Shown in pieces: positions 22,020 to 29,904 of a stretch of 64,000 nucleotides of DNA. The first letter of the stretch is position 1. Each line of letters starts with the position of its first letter. Origin of the DNA: Bacteroidaceae bacterium (GTDB lineage: Bacteria; Bacteroidota; Bacteroidia; Bacteroidales; Bacteroidaceae); assembly GCA_017458585.1 (NCBI GenBank), contig JAFTAJ010000010.1, positions 1-64,000 on the forward strand, read 5' to 3'. The notes beneath the pieces were generated by a model. That model made no database searches and had not been told where the DNA came from. It worked only from the letters and a program-made list of their open reading frames with translations. A program made the translations under genes and the position numbers.

Positions 22020-24086
22020 ATGAAAACTACACTACGACGCACGCTTAGAAACACCGCCATGCTGGCGGTGATGGCATACGCCGCATTCCTATTGGCGGGC
22101 TGTCAGGACAAGGTGGACGAGAGCGAGATGTACACGTTCACCGGAGAGACACTCACCAGCTACTTCGAGAAGAATCCCGAGGAGTTCTCCGACTTCGCCT
22201 ACATACTGAAGAAGGTGAGGCTGAGTCCCCGCTCAGCATCCACCATCTCCGACCTGCTATCGGCACGCGGCCACTACACATGCTTCGCCCCCAATAACGA
22301 GGCAGTGCAGCACTACCTGGACTCCGTGTACCAGACCAAGGACTACGACATCACACTCATCCCCGACTCGATGGCGGAGTACATAGCACGCAACTCAATC
22401 ATCGACAACGGCAACAGCGACGCCTACAAATCGACAGACTTCCAGATTGGCGCCCTCGAGATAACCAATATGGACGACCGCTACATCACCATCTCGTATG
22501 ACACACTGGTGGGCGGTAGCACGGCGACGTATGTGAACAACAAGTCGCGCATCATCCATTTCGACCAGGAGATGACCAACGGCGTGCTCCACAAGGTGAA
22601 CCACGTGCTGGAGCTCTCTACCGCCACTCTGCCCGCCCTGCTGGCACAGACGGAGAACACACGCATCTTCTCACATCTGCTGCAGGTAACCTCGTGGGCC
22701 GACTCTATGCAGCTGTACCGCGACGACGACTATGAGTACAACCACCCCGAGGTGGGCTACGACCAGAACGGCACCGAGGTCAAGAACCCCGCCCACCGCT
22801 ACTACGGCTACACCGCCTTTGTGGAGACCGACGAGACATTCCATGAGAAATGGGGCATCGACATGCCCGAGGTCGTCAACGGCATCATGACCAACTCTGA
22901 GACCATACTCGAGCAGATAGCCGCCAAGTGCGCCGAGGTCTATACCAACGGCTCCTCCAACTACAAGGATCAGGATAACGCCGTCAATCAGTTTGTGAGC
23001 TACCACCTGCTGCCAATGCGCATAGCATGGGACAAGCTGGTGATTCACTACGCCGAGATGGGCTACGCCTACCGCAACCCCACACAGCTGACCATCGACT
23101 GCTTTGAGTACTACGAGACCATGGGCAGGCAGCGACGCCTCATCAAGCTCACCGAGGGCAAGCAGACCAACGGCAAGCGCATCAACCGCTACGTCACCAA
23201 GCGCAACCTCAAGGACTACACCTACTCCGAGGCCGACGTGGCCATACCAGGCATCCTTATCAACGAAGGCAACGAGGGTAGCAACTTCAACGCCCTCAAC
23301 GGATTCTACTACACCATCGACGACATACTGCTCTACACCGACGATGTACCCAACAAAGTGCTCAACGAGCGCATCCGCTTCGATATGTCCGCACTGCTGG
23401 GCGAGCTGATGACCAACGGCTATCGACGCCTCATGAGCTACCAGGCCATCCATATCCCCAAGGGCTACTTCAAGAACTTCGACTTTGAGGAAGGCTGCTC
23501 CTACAACTACCTCACGGGCTACGCCACAGGATGGCCCAACTTCCAAGGCGATGAGCACAACGTGACGGGACAGTATGACATGACATTCAAGCTGCCGCCA
23601 GTGCCCTACGAGGGAACCTACGAGATACGCTGGTCAGTGCCCACCTACGACAACCGCGGTATGGCACAGCTCTACCTCGGCAAAAACAAGAACAACCTAC
23701 TGCCTATCGGCCTGCCTCTCGACCTGCGCCTGTCGCCCTACAACCCCTCCATCGGCTGCGGCATCGACACCGAGGATGACGACCAGAACGACGAGAACGA
23801 CAAGGCTATGCGCAACCACGGATACATGCGCCCGCCCATACACGATGGCATCACCACCGGCGGTACCGTTGTCAACACACTGCGCAACCCCAACGGCCTC
23901 GGCACCACCTATGCCTACCAGCGCCTGCGTAAGATAATCTGGACAGGCACCATCAAGCCCACCGACGTGCTGTATGTGCGCATCAAGTCGGTGCTCGAAA
24001 ACACCGCCACGCAGTTCGTGATGGACTACATGGAGTTCGCACCCAAGAATGTCTATGCCGGAGTCGAAGCCGAAGACAAATGGTAA
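22020..24086 (+). CDS. FAS1 (fasciclin)-domain lipoprotein
   Basis: A 688-residue lipoprotein; the lipobox is LLAGC near residue 29. Residues 45-200 match a fasciclin/FAS1 domain (DFAYILKKVRLS, ISDLLSARGHYTCFAPNNEAVQHYLDS, NGVLHKVNHVLE), a surface adhesion fold. The rest resembles the large Bacteroidetes FAS1 lipoproteins that accompany polysaccharide-utilisation loci, with a C-terminal beta-sandwich (PYEGTYEIRWSVPTYDNRG). No partner SusC/SusD is present. The next gene follows 21 bases later and is probably cotranscribed. Ligand unknown. Confidence 0.75.
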   Translation: MKTTLRRTLRNTAMLAVMAYAAFLLAGCQDKVDESEMYTFTGETLTSYFEKNPEEFSDFAYILKKVRLSPRSASTISDLLSARGHYTCFAPNNEAVQHYLDSVYQTKDYDITLIPDSMAEYIARNSIIDNGNSDAYKSTDFQIGALEITNMDDRYITISYDTLVGGSTATYVNNKSRIIHFDQEMTNGVLHKVNHVLELSTATLPALLAQTENTRIFSHLLQVTSWADSMQLYRDDDYEYNHPEVGYDQNGTEVKNPAHRYYGYTAFVETDETFHEKWGIDMPEVVNGIMTNSETILEQIAAKCAEVYTNGSSNYKDQDNAVNQFVSYHLLPMRIAWDKLVIHYAEMGYAYRNPTQLTIDCFEYYETMGRQRRLIKLTEGKQTNGKRINRYVTKRNLKDYTYSEADVAIPGILINEGNEGSNFNALNGFYYTIDDILLYTDDVPNKVLNERIRFDMSALLGELMTNGYRRLMSYQAIHIPKGYFKNFDFEEGCSYNYLTGYATGWPNFQGDEHNVTGQYDMTFKLPPVPYEGTYEIRWSVPTYDNRGMAQLYLGKNKNNLLPIGLPLDLRLSPYNPSIGCGIDTEDDDQNDENDKAMRNHGYMRPPIHDGITTGGTVVNTLRNPNGLGTTYAYQRLRKIIWTGTIKPTDVLYVRIKSVLENTATQFVMDYMEFAPKNVYAGVEAEDKW

Positions 24087-24107
24087 TTATAGTTGACAGT
24101 TAACAAT

Positions 24108-25001
24108 ATGAAAAAAGCAACAATCCTGTTTTCTTTACTGTGCGTGGTAGGACTCTGCTCCTGCAACGGCAAGGCCGGCAAGGCTGACTATGTCACCAAA
24201 GCCATCTACAACATAAGTGAGACCCAGCCCTCCGGCATCACCGCCAAGATCAAGGACGGCAAGGTCTATGTCAGCGTCGATGCCGACAAGTTTGCCAAGG
24301 CGCCCTTCGCCGACGGCATGGACTATCGCCTCTGTGAGAACTCCTACGAGGTGCAAAACCTCGACGCCCCTATCGTGTCCATCCATATCGGCGACATCGG
24401 GCAGGACTACAACCCCGTGCTCTGCATGCTGCGTGGCGACGGCAAGGTGCAGATAGCCAGCCTCTTCGACGGCATCAGCCGCCTCGGTTTCTTCCAGGCC
24501 GGCTATCTCCTGCCCAACCTTAACAATATCGTGGCGTTCAAGGCTAAGACATTCGAGGACCACGTGGGCATCGCCGCCATCGATGGCGACGGCATGGAGA
24601 TCGAAATTCCCTACAACCCCGCAGGACTGCAGGAATACATCTACACCAACGCCGTAGGCACCCAGCTGCGCCTCACCTTCACACCCGACTGGAAAATCAT
24701 CTGCCAGCACTTCATCAGTGGTCCTGACGGCGGTGTGCAGGAGATAAAAGAATACGTAGGTGAATACACGCTGGCCTATATCAACAACGAATACAACAAC
24801 CAAGAGATAGGCTACACCATCCATACGCTGGCCAATGTGCTCGCTGACGACAATGCGCCCAAGCCCTACAAGAGCAAGGGAACCTTCAAGCTGCAGTATG
24901 ACGACGGCACAGCGCAGGCCATCAAGGTCACACCACTCACCGGCAATCTGCTCCCACTGCCAAAGGGACAGCCCGTCACCTTCGACAGAGACGAGCAATA
25001 A
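24108..25001 (+). CDS. Hypothetical lipoprotein
   Basis: A protein of about 297 residues with a lipoprotein signal (MKKATILFSLLCVVGLCSC, Cys19). The mature part is beta-rich and contains VSIHIGDIGQDYNPVLCMLRGDGKVQIASLF, IAAIDGDGMEIEIPYNPAG and RLTFTPDWKIICQHF (shown here in pieces under family resemblance only). I do not recognise the family. The start is taken at the ATG at 24108, where the signal peptide begins. It is directly downstream of the FAS1 lipoprotein gene and ends at a bidirectional terminator. Confidence 0.7.
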   Translation: MKKATILFSLLCVVGLCSCNGKAGKADYVTKAIYNISETQPSGITAKIKDGKVYVSVDADKFAKAPFADGMDYRLCENSYEVQNLDAPIVSIHIGDIGQDYNPVLCMLRGDGKVQIASLFDGISRLGFFQAGYLLPNLNNIVAFKAKTFEDHVGIAAIDGDGMEIEIPYNPAGLQEYIYTNAVGTQLRLTFTPDWKIICQHFISGPDGGVQEIKEYVGEYTLAYINNEYNNQEIGYTIHTLANVLADDNAPKPYKSKGTFKLQYDDGTAQAIKVTPLTGNLLPLPKGQPVTFDRDEQ

Positions 25002-25024
25002 GCCCTTTCCCATAATTATGATTT

Positions 25025-25064
25025 GCCCCTCCTGTTTCCCCGTTGCGGGGGAGTCGGGAGGGGC
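25025..25064. terminator. Bidirectional terminator
   Basis: GCCCCTCC (25025-25032) pairs with GGAGGGGC (25057-25064), with an inner CCCCG-ttg-CGGGG. It separates the convergent lipoprotein gene and DUF6057 gene. Confidence 0.7.
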
Positions 25065-25070
25065 CTTTAG

Positions 25071-27071
25071 TTATGAGCTCTGCGACTGATTGATCCACTC
25101 CTGCTGCGGAGGAATCTGCGCGTAGAAATAATAGTACCAGAATGTTCCGCGGAAGGACGCGTCATCTTGTGCCGCATGAGCCTTATTAAACGCCTTGAGC
25201 TGCTCATCTATCTCCGGAGCATAGTGCAAGTCAGGCGAGAGTCCTGCCGGATTGAGCAGACGCAGCACCGCTGCCGCCTCGGCATAGGCTCTGGGCAGGG
25301 GCGCATCCTTGTATTTGTCGGCGTATTCGTTAAGGACAATCCTAAACACCTCCAGACGCTTTGTCAGCAGCAGTCCGCACAGCAGATAGTCGAGGGCTGC
25401 CTTGTTGTCGGGGTCGGCCTCCACGTGCTGCACCATCTCGGTGTTGAAGGCAGACGCCATCACAAAGTAGTCGCCGCGGAGAGGGACGGACGAGTCAACA
25501 CACCCCATCGGCCCATGGCCACTCCCCCTTGCTAAGGGGGAGAATTTTTCTTTCAGCAACTGTCGTTGCTCAGCGACGAAGTCGCCGTTGTTGGAGGTTC
25601 GCTCCAAGAGCCATAGATACTTCTCTGCCAACGGCTTGTCGCCAAGGGCAACACTATACTCTGCCATGTGGCGCAATGAGCCGGCACAGAACCCACAAGA
25701 GGGCGATGCCATCATGCCATACTGGAAGGCCTGATGGAAGGCCTCGTCGGTGAATCCCAGCTCGCGATAGAAGATGCGATTGAAATCGCTGGCGGCAGGA
25801 CTGTTCTCAAGGCGGGGGCTGAACAGCTCCGGAGTGTTGATGGGATATTGGAAGAGATTGTCGGGCAGGGTGCCGAGCCGTGCCTCGGCCAGGAGGGCGT
25901 ACTGCAGGTAGATATTGTTGTCTATGCTCTCGTTGCTGTTTACCTCGTCGCGCAGCTGCTGCCACTCGCCCGCCTCGGCAAGCGCAGCATAGCGATACAC
26001 CGTCTCCGACACCTGGTAGCCCTCATTTCCTGTTATCTTGTTGTAACAAAACAGTCCTGCAGTTACGCTTGCAGCCACGGTGATGAGCGCCTGCACCGAA
26101 GTCTTGCCGACAACTGGCACATACATCAGCGCTATGGGTGCAGCGAGCAGCAGGAGCAGCTCTGTCACATGGTCCCACACCTCGGGCACATACCACCACC
26201 TTTTGTCGAAGGGGATGAAGCCCAGATGGTCGGAGGCCAACTTGATGCTGAGGGCCGTGATGGCAATGAAGAGGAGGGGGAGGAGAAAAGAATTGAAGAG
26301 TTGAAGAATTGAGAAAGTTTTACACACCCCCTCCCCGCTACGCGGGACTCCCCCTAGCTTAGGGGGAGAATTTAAGGTCAGCTGTAATAATGTGAGTGTC
26401 ACCATCAGGAGGACTGTGACGGGGAAGGCGATGAACCAGAAGGAAAGCAACCCCACCACGACGATAGCTACGGTAGTGAGCCATGCCTTGCCTTGTCGAG
26501 AGGCATAGCCCACAGCCACCAAGCTGCCGAAGAAGAAGATGCCCTCCAGCGTCACCGATGGCTTGTGCAGAAACAGACACGCCATGCCCACTGCGGGTAT
26601 CAGCGCCACCACGGCCCACGAGCGCCTGCCCCATGCCTTGCCCACCATCGCGGCCAGCCACGTCATCAGCGCCAGCAGGCCTGCCTCCAGCGCCACGCCT
26701 ACCGCAGCGCTCTTGAAGAACTGCAGCAGCCATGCTGTCAGGATACTGTTCAGACCGGGGTACATCGACAGTCGCAGCGACAGGTGCTCGGGAGTCCACA
26801 CGAAGAAATTGAGGTACTCCGCCATCCGCTCGGAGTTGGGGAAGTGGGTCAGCGCCCATGCCACGGCCACAAAGATTGCGAGAGCTGGAAGGATTGAAGA
26901 GTTGAAGAATTGAAAGATTGAAAAGGTTTTACACACCCCCTCCCCGCTACGCGGGACTCCCCCTAGCTTAGAGGGAGAATTATTCTCTCTTGAAGAGTGA
27001 GGCCTTTGTGACTTTGCTGACACGCTGGCGCCCCGACTCTGCAACTTATTTGACTGCCTTCGCTTGCTCAT
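25071..27071 (-). CDS. DUF6057-type multi-pass membrane protein
   Basis: A 666-residue protein with about nine membrane segments in the first 350 residues (for example ALAIFVAVAWAL, GVALEAGLLALMTWLAAMVG, GMACLFLHK) and a soluble C-terminal half with helical repeat-like pairs (ALLAEARLGTLPDNLFQYP, GDKPLAEKYLWLLE). This is the DUF6057 layout of Bacteroidetes; the function is unknown. The frame contains three repeat insertions: word plus C5/G5 element at 26890-26981 (residues about 30-60), the same pair at 26290-26374 (about 232-260), and a C5/G5 hairpin at 25510-25545 (about 509-520). Both word segments encode hydrophobic stretches (FQFFNSSIL, LQLFNSFLL). It starts 4 bases after the TolB-like gene. 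Confidence 0.75.
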   Translation of the reverse strand: MSKRRQSNKLQSRGASVSAKSQRPHSSRENNSPSKLGGVPRSGEGVCKTFSIFQFFNSSILPALAIFVAVAWALTHFPNSERMAEYLNFFVWTPEHLSLRLSMYPGLNSILTAWLLQFFKSAAVGVALEAGLLALMTWLAAMVGKAWGRRSWAVVALIPAVGMACLFLHKPSVTLEGIFFFGSLVAVGYASRQGKAWLTTVAIVVVGLLSFWFIAFPVTVLLMVTLTLLQLTLNSPPKLGGVPRSGEGVCKTFSILQLFNSFLLPLLFIAITALSIKLASDHLGFIPFDKRWWYVPEVWDHVTELLLLLAAPIALMYVPVVGKTSVQALITVAASVTAGLFCYNKITGNEGYQVSETVYRYAALAEAGEWQQLRDEVNSNESIDNNIYLQYALLAEARLGTLPDNLFQYPINTPELFSPRLENSPAASDFNRIFYRELGFTDEAFHQAFQYGMMASPSCGFCAGSLRHMAEYSVALGDKPLAEKYLWLLERTSNNGDFVAEQRQLLKEKFSPLARGSGHGPMGCVDSSVPLRGDYFVMASAFNTEMVQHVEADPDNKAALDYLLCGLLLTKRLEVFRIVLNEYADKYKDAPLPRAYAEAAAVLRLLNPAGLSPDLHYAPEIDEQLKAFNKAHAAQDDASFRGTFWYYYFYAQIPPQQEWINQSQSS
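25510..25545. repeat. C5/G5 hairpin inside the DUF6057 gene
   Basis: ACTCCCCC-ttgcta-AGGGGGAG, in frame; it encodes FSPLARGSG in the minus-strand protein. Confidence 0.6.
26290..26374. repeat. Word plus long C5/G5 element inside the DUF6057 gene (copy 2)
   Basis: GAATTGAAGAGTTGAAGAA words followed by ACACCCCCTCCCCGC, CGCtacGCG hairpin and CTCCCCC-tagctta-GGGGGAG. Translated as NSPPKLGGVPRSGEGVCKT plus a hydrophobic segment. Confidence 0.75.
26890..26981. repeat. Word plus long C5/G5 element inside the DUF6057 gene (copy 1)
   Basis: Same composite as at 26290-26374, with near identity in the C5/G5 part, 600 bases further upstream in the same gene and in the same reading frame (NSPSKLGGVPRSGEGVCKT). 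Confidence 0.75.
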
Positions 27072-27075
27072 GGTC

Positions 27076-28578
27076 TTAGGAATTTGGAACTACAAACAGC
27101 TCGGCCATCTCATCGGGGTCGAACAAGATATGTTGCTTGATAAACTCGGGGATGTTGTAGCTGTACATACGCTGGCGGTTATGCTCCGGATCACGCTGTG
27201 GCAGGAGCATAGGCTTAGTGAAGGCCTTGCCGTCCCAATGGCTGAGGAAGAGACGGGTGTAGCGGCCGTCGATGCGCTTGCTGCTCAGCACCACCCAGCG
27301 TCCGCTGCTGCTCCACGAGTGGTAGCTGTCAACATCGGGGCTGTTGAGCTCAGGCAGTTCCACCACCTCACCACTGTCCAAGTCAATCATCTTAATGTCG
27401 GCTTCCTTGTGATGGATGGGGAAGGTGGCGCAGTCCGCCCAGGTGAACAGCAGGTAGCGTCCGTCGGGAGAGAGTCGCGGAAATGAGGCACTGCCGCCCT
27501 GACGGCTGGCACTGTAGATAGTGTCAACCTGCGCCCCCAGCTCGCCCGTCGCCTCGTTGAAGGGCACACGCACGATGCTGTAATGCAGGTTCTTGTATTG
27601 CATCGGCATCCTCACAGCCTTGCCAGTGCAGAAATAGAGCCACTTGCCGTCGGGCGAGAAGGCAGGGAACGTCTCCCAGCTAAGGCTGTCGCAGAAGCGC
27701 TCGTCGCTCACCACTTCTTTCGCGCGTACATTATATAATATAATATCGGAGCGTTGGTCATACACCTCTATCTTGTCCTGCGAATGGGCGTAGAACGATT
27801 GGCGTGTCAGATTGCTGGAAAACACCACCCACTTGCCGCCAGGGTGCCACATCGGGTAGGTGCCGCTCTTCTGCGGCCCCAACTGCTCCAGGGCTATCTT
27901 CTCCAGATGGCCGTCGTGATACACCACCGTGCCGCCACCCTTACCACGGGCATGAAACACCATTCCCTTCTCTGGGTTGTAGTCGGCAAAAGAGTGGCAG
28001 TTGACGCAGCCATTGTTGTTCTGCTTGTTGATGATGATGGCTTGTTCATCGAAGCTCGTGAGGTCGCGCTCGTAGATGCCCATGCGGCTCCACAGCTCGT
28101 AGCTCGGCGGTATCTGGCGATACACCACCCAGCGATCCACCTCGTCCTTGCTCACCATGATGTCGAATGGCGCATACTGCACGCCATCGGGAGCGGCAGC
28201 GGTCCATGCTGCCACGCTCACGCTGATCTTTCCATCGCCCTTAAGGGCAGCATTGATGAGCCGCAGCCAGTCGTCAGCGTCGATGTCCACGTAGCGACTG
28301 CCGCTCACGCGCACCTCCTGATTGCCTGCCGTAAGCACAGCCTGCAGATGGGTGGCATCGGTCACCTCAAAGTTCAGCGGAGCAATGTTGGCTGGCACCG
28401 TCACCCCCACATAGTCGGGGAAGACGGGCGGCACATCCTTTGACGAACTGCCTGCCTCACGCCAGCCCCCGCAGCTGCAGAGCAAGAGGGCGATGAGAAC
28501 TAGCAGACCCCCTCCCCGCTCCCCCATAAAGGGGGAGTGCTGAAGAAATTTGAACTTTGAATTTCGAAATTTGAACAT
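27076..28578 (-). CDS. TolB-like beta-propeller lipoprotein with CxxCH motif
   Basis: A protein of 483-500 residues. The lipoprotein signal LLVLIALLLCSC has its Cys at about residue 36 of the longest frame. A CVNCH sequence (NGCVNCHSFADYNP) is a possible haem c attachment site. The C-terminal part has PD40/TolB-type blades (MWHPGGKWVVFSSN, FSPDGKWLYFCTG, LSPDGRYLLFTW, SSGRWVVLSSKR). It resembles Bacteroidetes cytochrome-c-domain/TolB proteins of unknown role. The first 24 residues are encoded by a word repeat and a C5/G5 element. ATG at 28578, 4 bases after the ddh stop, fits operon spacing; ATG at 28527, inside the repeat, gives a shorter signal peptide. Confidence 0.75.
   Translation of the reverse strand: MFKFRNSKFKFLQHSPFMGERGGGLLVLIALLLCSCGGWREAGSSSKDVPPVFPDYVGVTVPANIAPLNFEVTDATHLQAVLTAGNQEVRVSGSRYVDIDADDWLRLINAALKGDGKISVSVAAWTAAAPDGVQYAPFDIMVSKDEVDRWVVYRQIPPSYELWSRMGIYERDLTSFDEQAIIINKQNNNGCVNCHSFADYNPEKGMVFHARGKGGGTVVYHDGHLEKIALEQLGPQKSGTYPMWHPGGKWVVFSSNLTRQSFYAHSQDKIEVYDQRSDIILYNVRAKEVVSDERFCDSLSWETFPAFSPDGKWLYFCTGKAVRMPMQYKNLHYSIVRVPFNEATGELGAQVDTIYSASRQGGSASFPRLSPDGRYLLFTWADCATFPIHHKEADIKMIDLDSGEVVELPELNSPDVDSYHSWSSSGRWVVLSSKRIDGRYTRLFLSHWDGKAFTKPMLLPQRDPEHNRQRMYSYNIPEFIKQHILFDPDEMAELFVVPNS
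28505..28572. repeat. C5/G5 element and word repeat forming a gene start
   Basis: ACCCCCTCCCCGCTCCCCC-ataaa-GGGGGAG (28505-28540), then GAAATTTGAACTTTGAATT-type words to 28572. Both start codons of the TolB-like lipoprotein lie in or next to this stretch. Confidence 0.65.
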
Positions 28579-28582
28579 TGTA

Positions 28583-29482
28583 TTACACCAGATGCCTGAT
28601 TATCTCTTCGCGCTCGCCGGGCAGCATGTCTATCACGGGAAGTTCTATCATGGTATAGGCACCAGGCTGCTGCTTGAGCGAGGCACGCGCCACATTTACC
28701 AGCACTTGGCCGGTGAGAGCGGGGTTGTTGATCTTCATATTGAACTCAAGGAGCTGGTTGTGCGTCTTGCCGCTCACGCCCTTGCGCACCATGTTCACGC
28801 CGTGGCCCACGTCGTTGAGGGCATCCACGCTGTCCACCTGCATCACGTGCGTCTCGTCGTTCACAAAGTAGGGGTCAGTCTTGATGGCATTCTCCACAGC
28901 CTTGAAGTCGGCGCCTGCCTCCAGCTCCACATACACCATGCGGCGGTGGAGTCCAGTGCCCACGGGGATAGTCACCGACAGCGCGTCCTTCACGCCCTGT
29001 ATTGCACGCACAGCCACCGAGTGCCCCATTGAACGACCGGGGCCGAAGTTAGTGTAGCTGATGCCCTTGGGCGCCAGGCCCTCCATCAAGGTGCGCACGA
29101 TAGAGTCCGACCCCGGGTCCCAGCCGGCAGAGATGATGCTGACAGCGCCGTGCTTCTTGGCCTCAGCGTCGAGAGTGCGGCGCAGGTCAACTATCTGAGT
29201 GTGGATGTCAAAGGAGTCCACCGTGTTGATACCCAGCGCCAGGCACTGCAGAGCATACTCCTCCACCTTGCGGGTAGGAGTGGCAAGCACTGCCACCTGC
29301 ACGTCCTTCAGCTCACTGATGTTTTTCACCACGGGGTATGCAGCCAGCTCGGCAGGCTTATCGGCGTCGCCGTTGCGGCGTACCACGCCCACGCACACAC
29401 AGTCTTCACTGGCCTCTATGGCCTGCAGGGTGTAACGGCCTATGTTGCCGTACCCAATAATAGCAATTCTAATCTTTTCCAT
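28583..29482 (-). CDS. ddh: meso-Diaminopimelate dehydrogenase
   Basis: A 299-residue NADPH enzyme that converts tetrahydrodipicolinate directly to meso-diaminopimelate for lysine and peptidoglycan synthesis. The nucleotide fold is at the N-terminus (IRIAIIGYGNIGRYTLQAIE). DAP-binding segments follow: NTVDSFDIHTQI, SIISAGWDPGSDSIVRTL, NFGPGRSMGHSVAVR and TGLHRRMVYVELE. The length is slightly shorter than the 320-residue Corynebacterium enzyme, as usual in Bacteroidetes. It appears to lead an operon with the TolB-like lipoprotein and DUF6057 genes. Confidence 0.94.
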   Translation of the reverse strand: MEKIRIAIIGYGNIGRYTLQAIEASEDCVCVGVVRRNGDADKPAELAAYPVVKNISELKDVQVAVLATPTRKVEEYALQCLALGINTVDSFDIHTQIVDLRRTLDAEAKKHGAVSIISAGWDPGSDSIVRTLMEGLAPKGISYTNFGPGRSMGHSVAVRAIQGVKDALSVTIPVGTGLHRRMVYVELEAGADFKAVENAIKTDPYFVNDETHVMQVDSVDALNDVGHGVNMVRKGVSGKTHNQLLEFNMKINNPALTGQVLVNVARASLKQQPGAYTMIELPVIDMLPGEREEIIRHLV

Positions 29483-29516
29483 ATCTTGTAAGTATTTCGT
29501 GTTCCAAATCAGTATG

Positions 29517-29524
29517 CAAAATTA
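29517..29524 (-). promoter_or_regulatory. -7 box of ddh
   Basis: TAATTTTG on the minus strand, 35 bases before the ddh ATG. A matching -33 is not evident. Confidence 0.45.
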
Positions 29525-29600
29525 CGAAAATATATAATAGTTTCCTAGCATGCGAACAGATTTTTCTTTCATGCACAAAACAGATTCAATATTATTTTAC

Positions 29601-29608
29601 TAATTTTG
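29601..29608 (+). promoter_or_regulatory. -7 box of the small membrane-protein gene
   Basis: TAATTTTG followed by CAATACC, 44 bases before the ATG at 29652. Confidence 0.45.
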
Positions 29609-29651
29609 CAATACCAACACAAAATATTAACCCCTTAAATACAATAAAACA

Positions 29652-29894
29652 ATGAAAAAACTTATCGCTATTTTCACTGCTGTCTTGCTGCCTTCATTGT
29701 CTTTTGCACGCTATGACGACATTTCTGGAGGTCTTATGGGAGCTGGAGTAGGTGTTGCTATCTTCTTTCTCCTAGTTTATCTCGCTTTTATTGTACTTTT
29801 CATCGTCTTTCTCATCAAGATGTGTATGATGTGTAACGACATCAGGAAGATGCGCAGGTACATGGAGTGGAAACTAGAGCACGAGAACTCCTAA
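29652..29894 (+). CDS. Small membrane protein, function unknown
   Basis: An 80-residue protein. A signal peptide or first membrane helix (KKLIAIFTAVLLPSLSFA) is followed by RYDDISGG, one long hydrophobic helix (GAGVGVAIFFLLVYLAFIVL and onward to about residue 58) and a basic, charged tail (DIRKMRRYMEWKLEHE). It has its own promoter and is divergent from ddh. I do not recognise the family. Confidence 0.7.
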   Translation: MKKLIAIFTAVLLPSLSFARYDDISGGLMGAGVGVAIFFLLVYLAFIVLFIVFLIKMCMMCNDIRKMRRYMEWKLEHENS

Positions 29895-29904
29895 TTTCTC
29901 ATTC

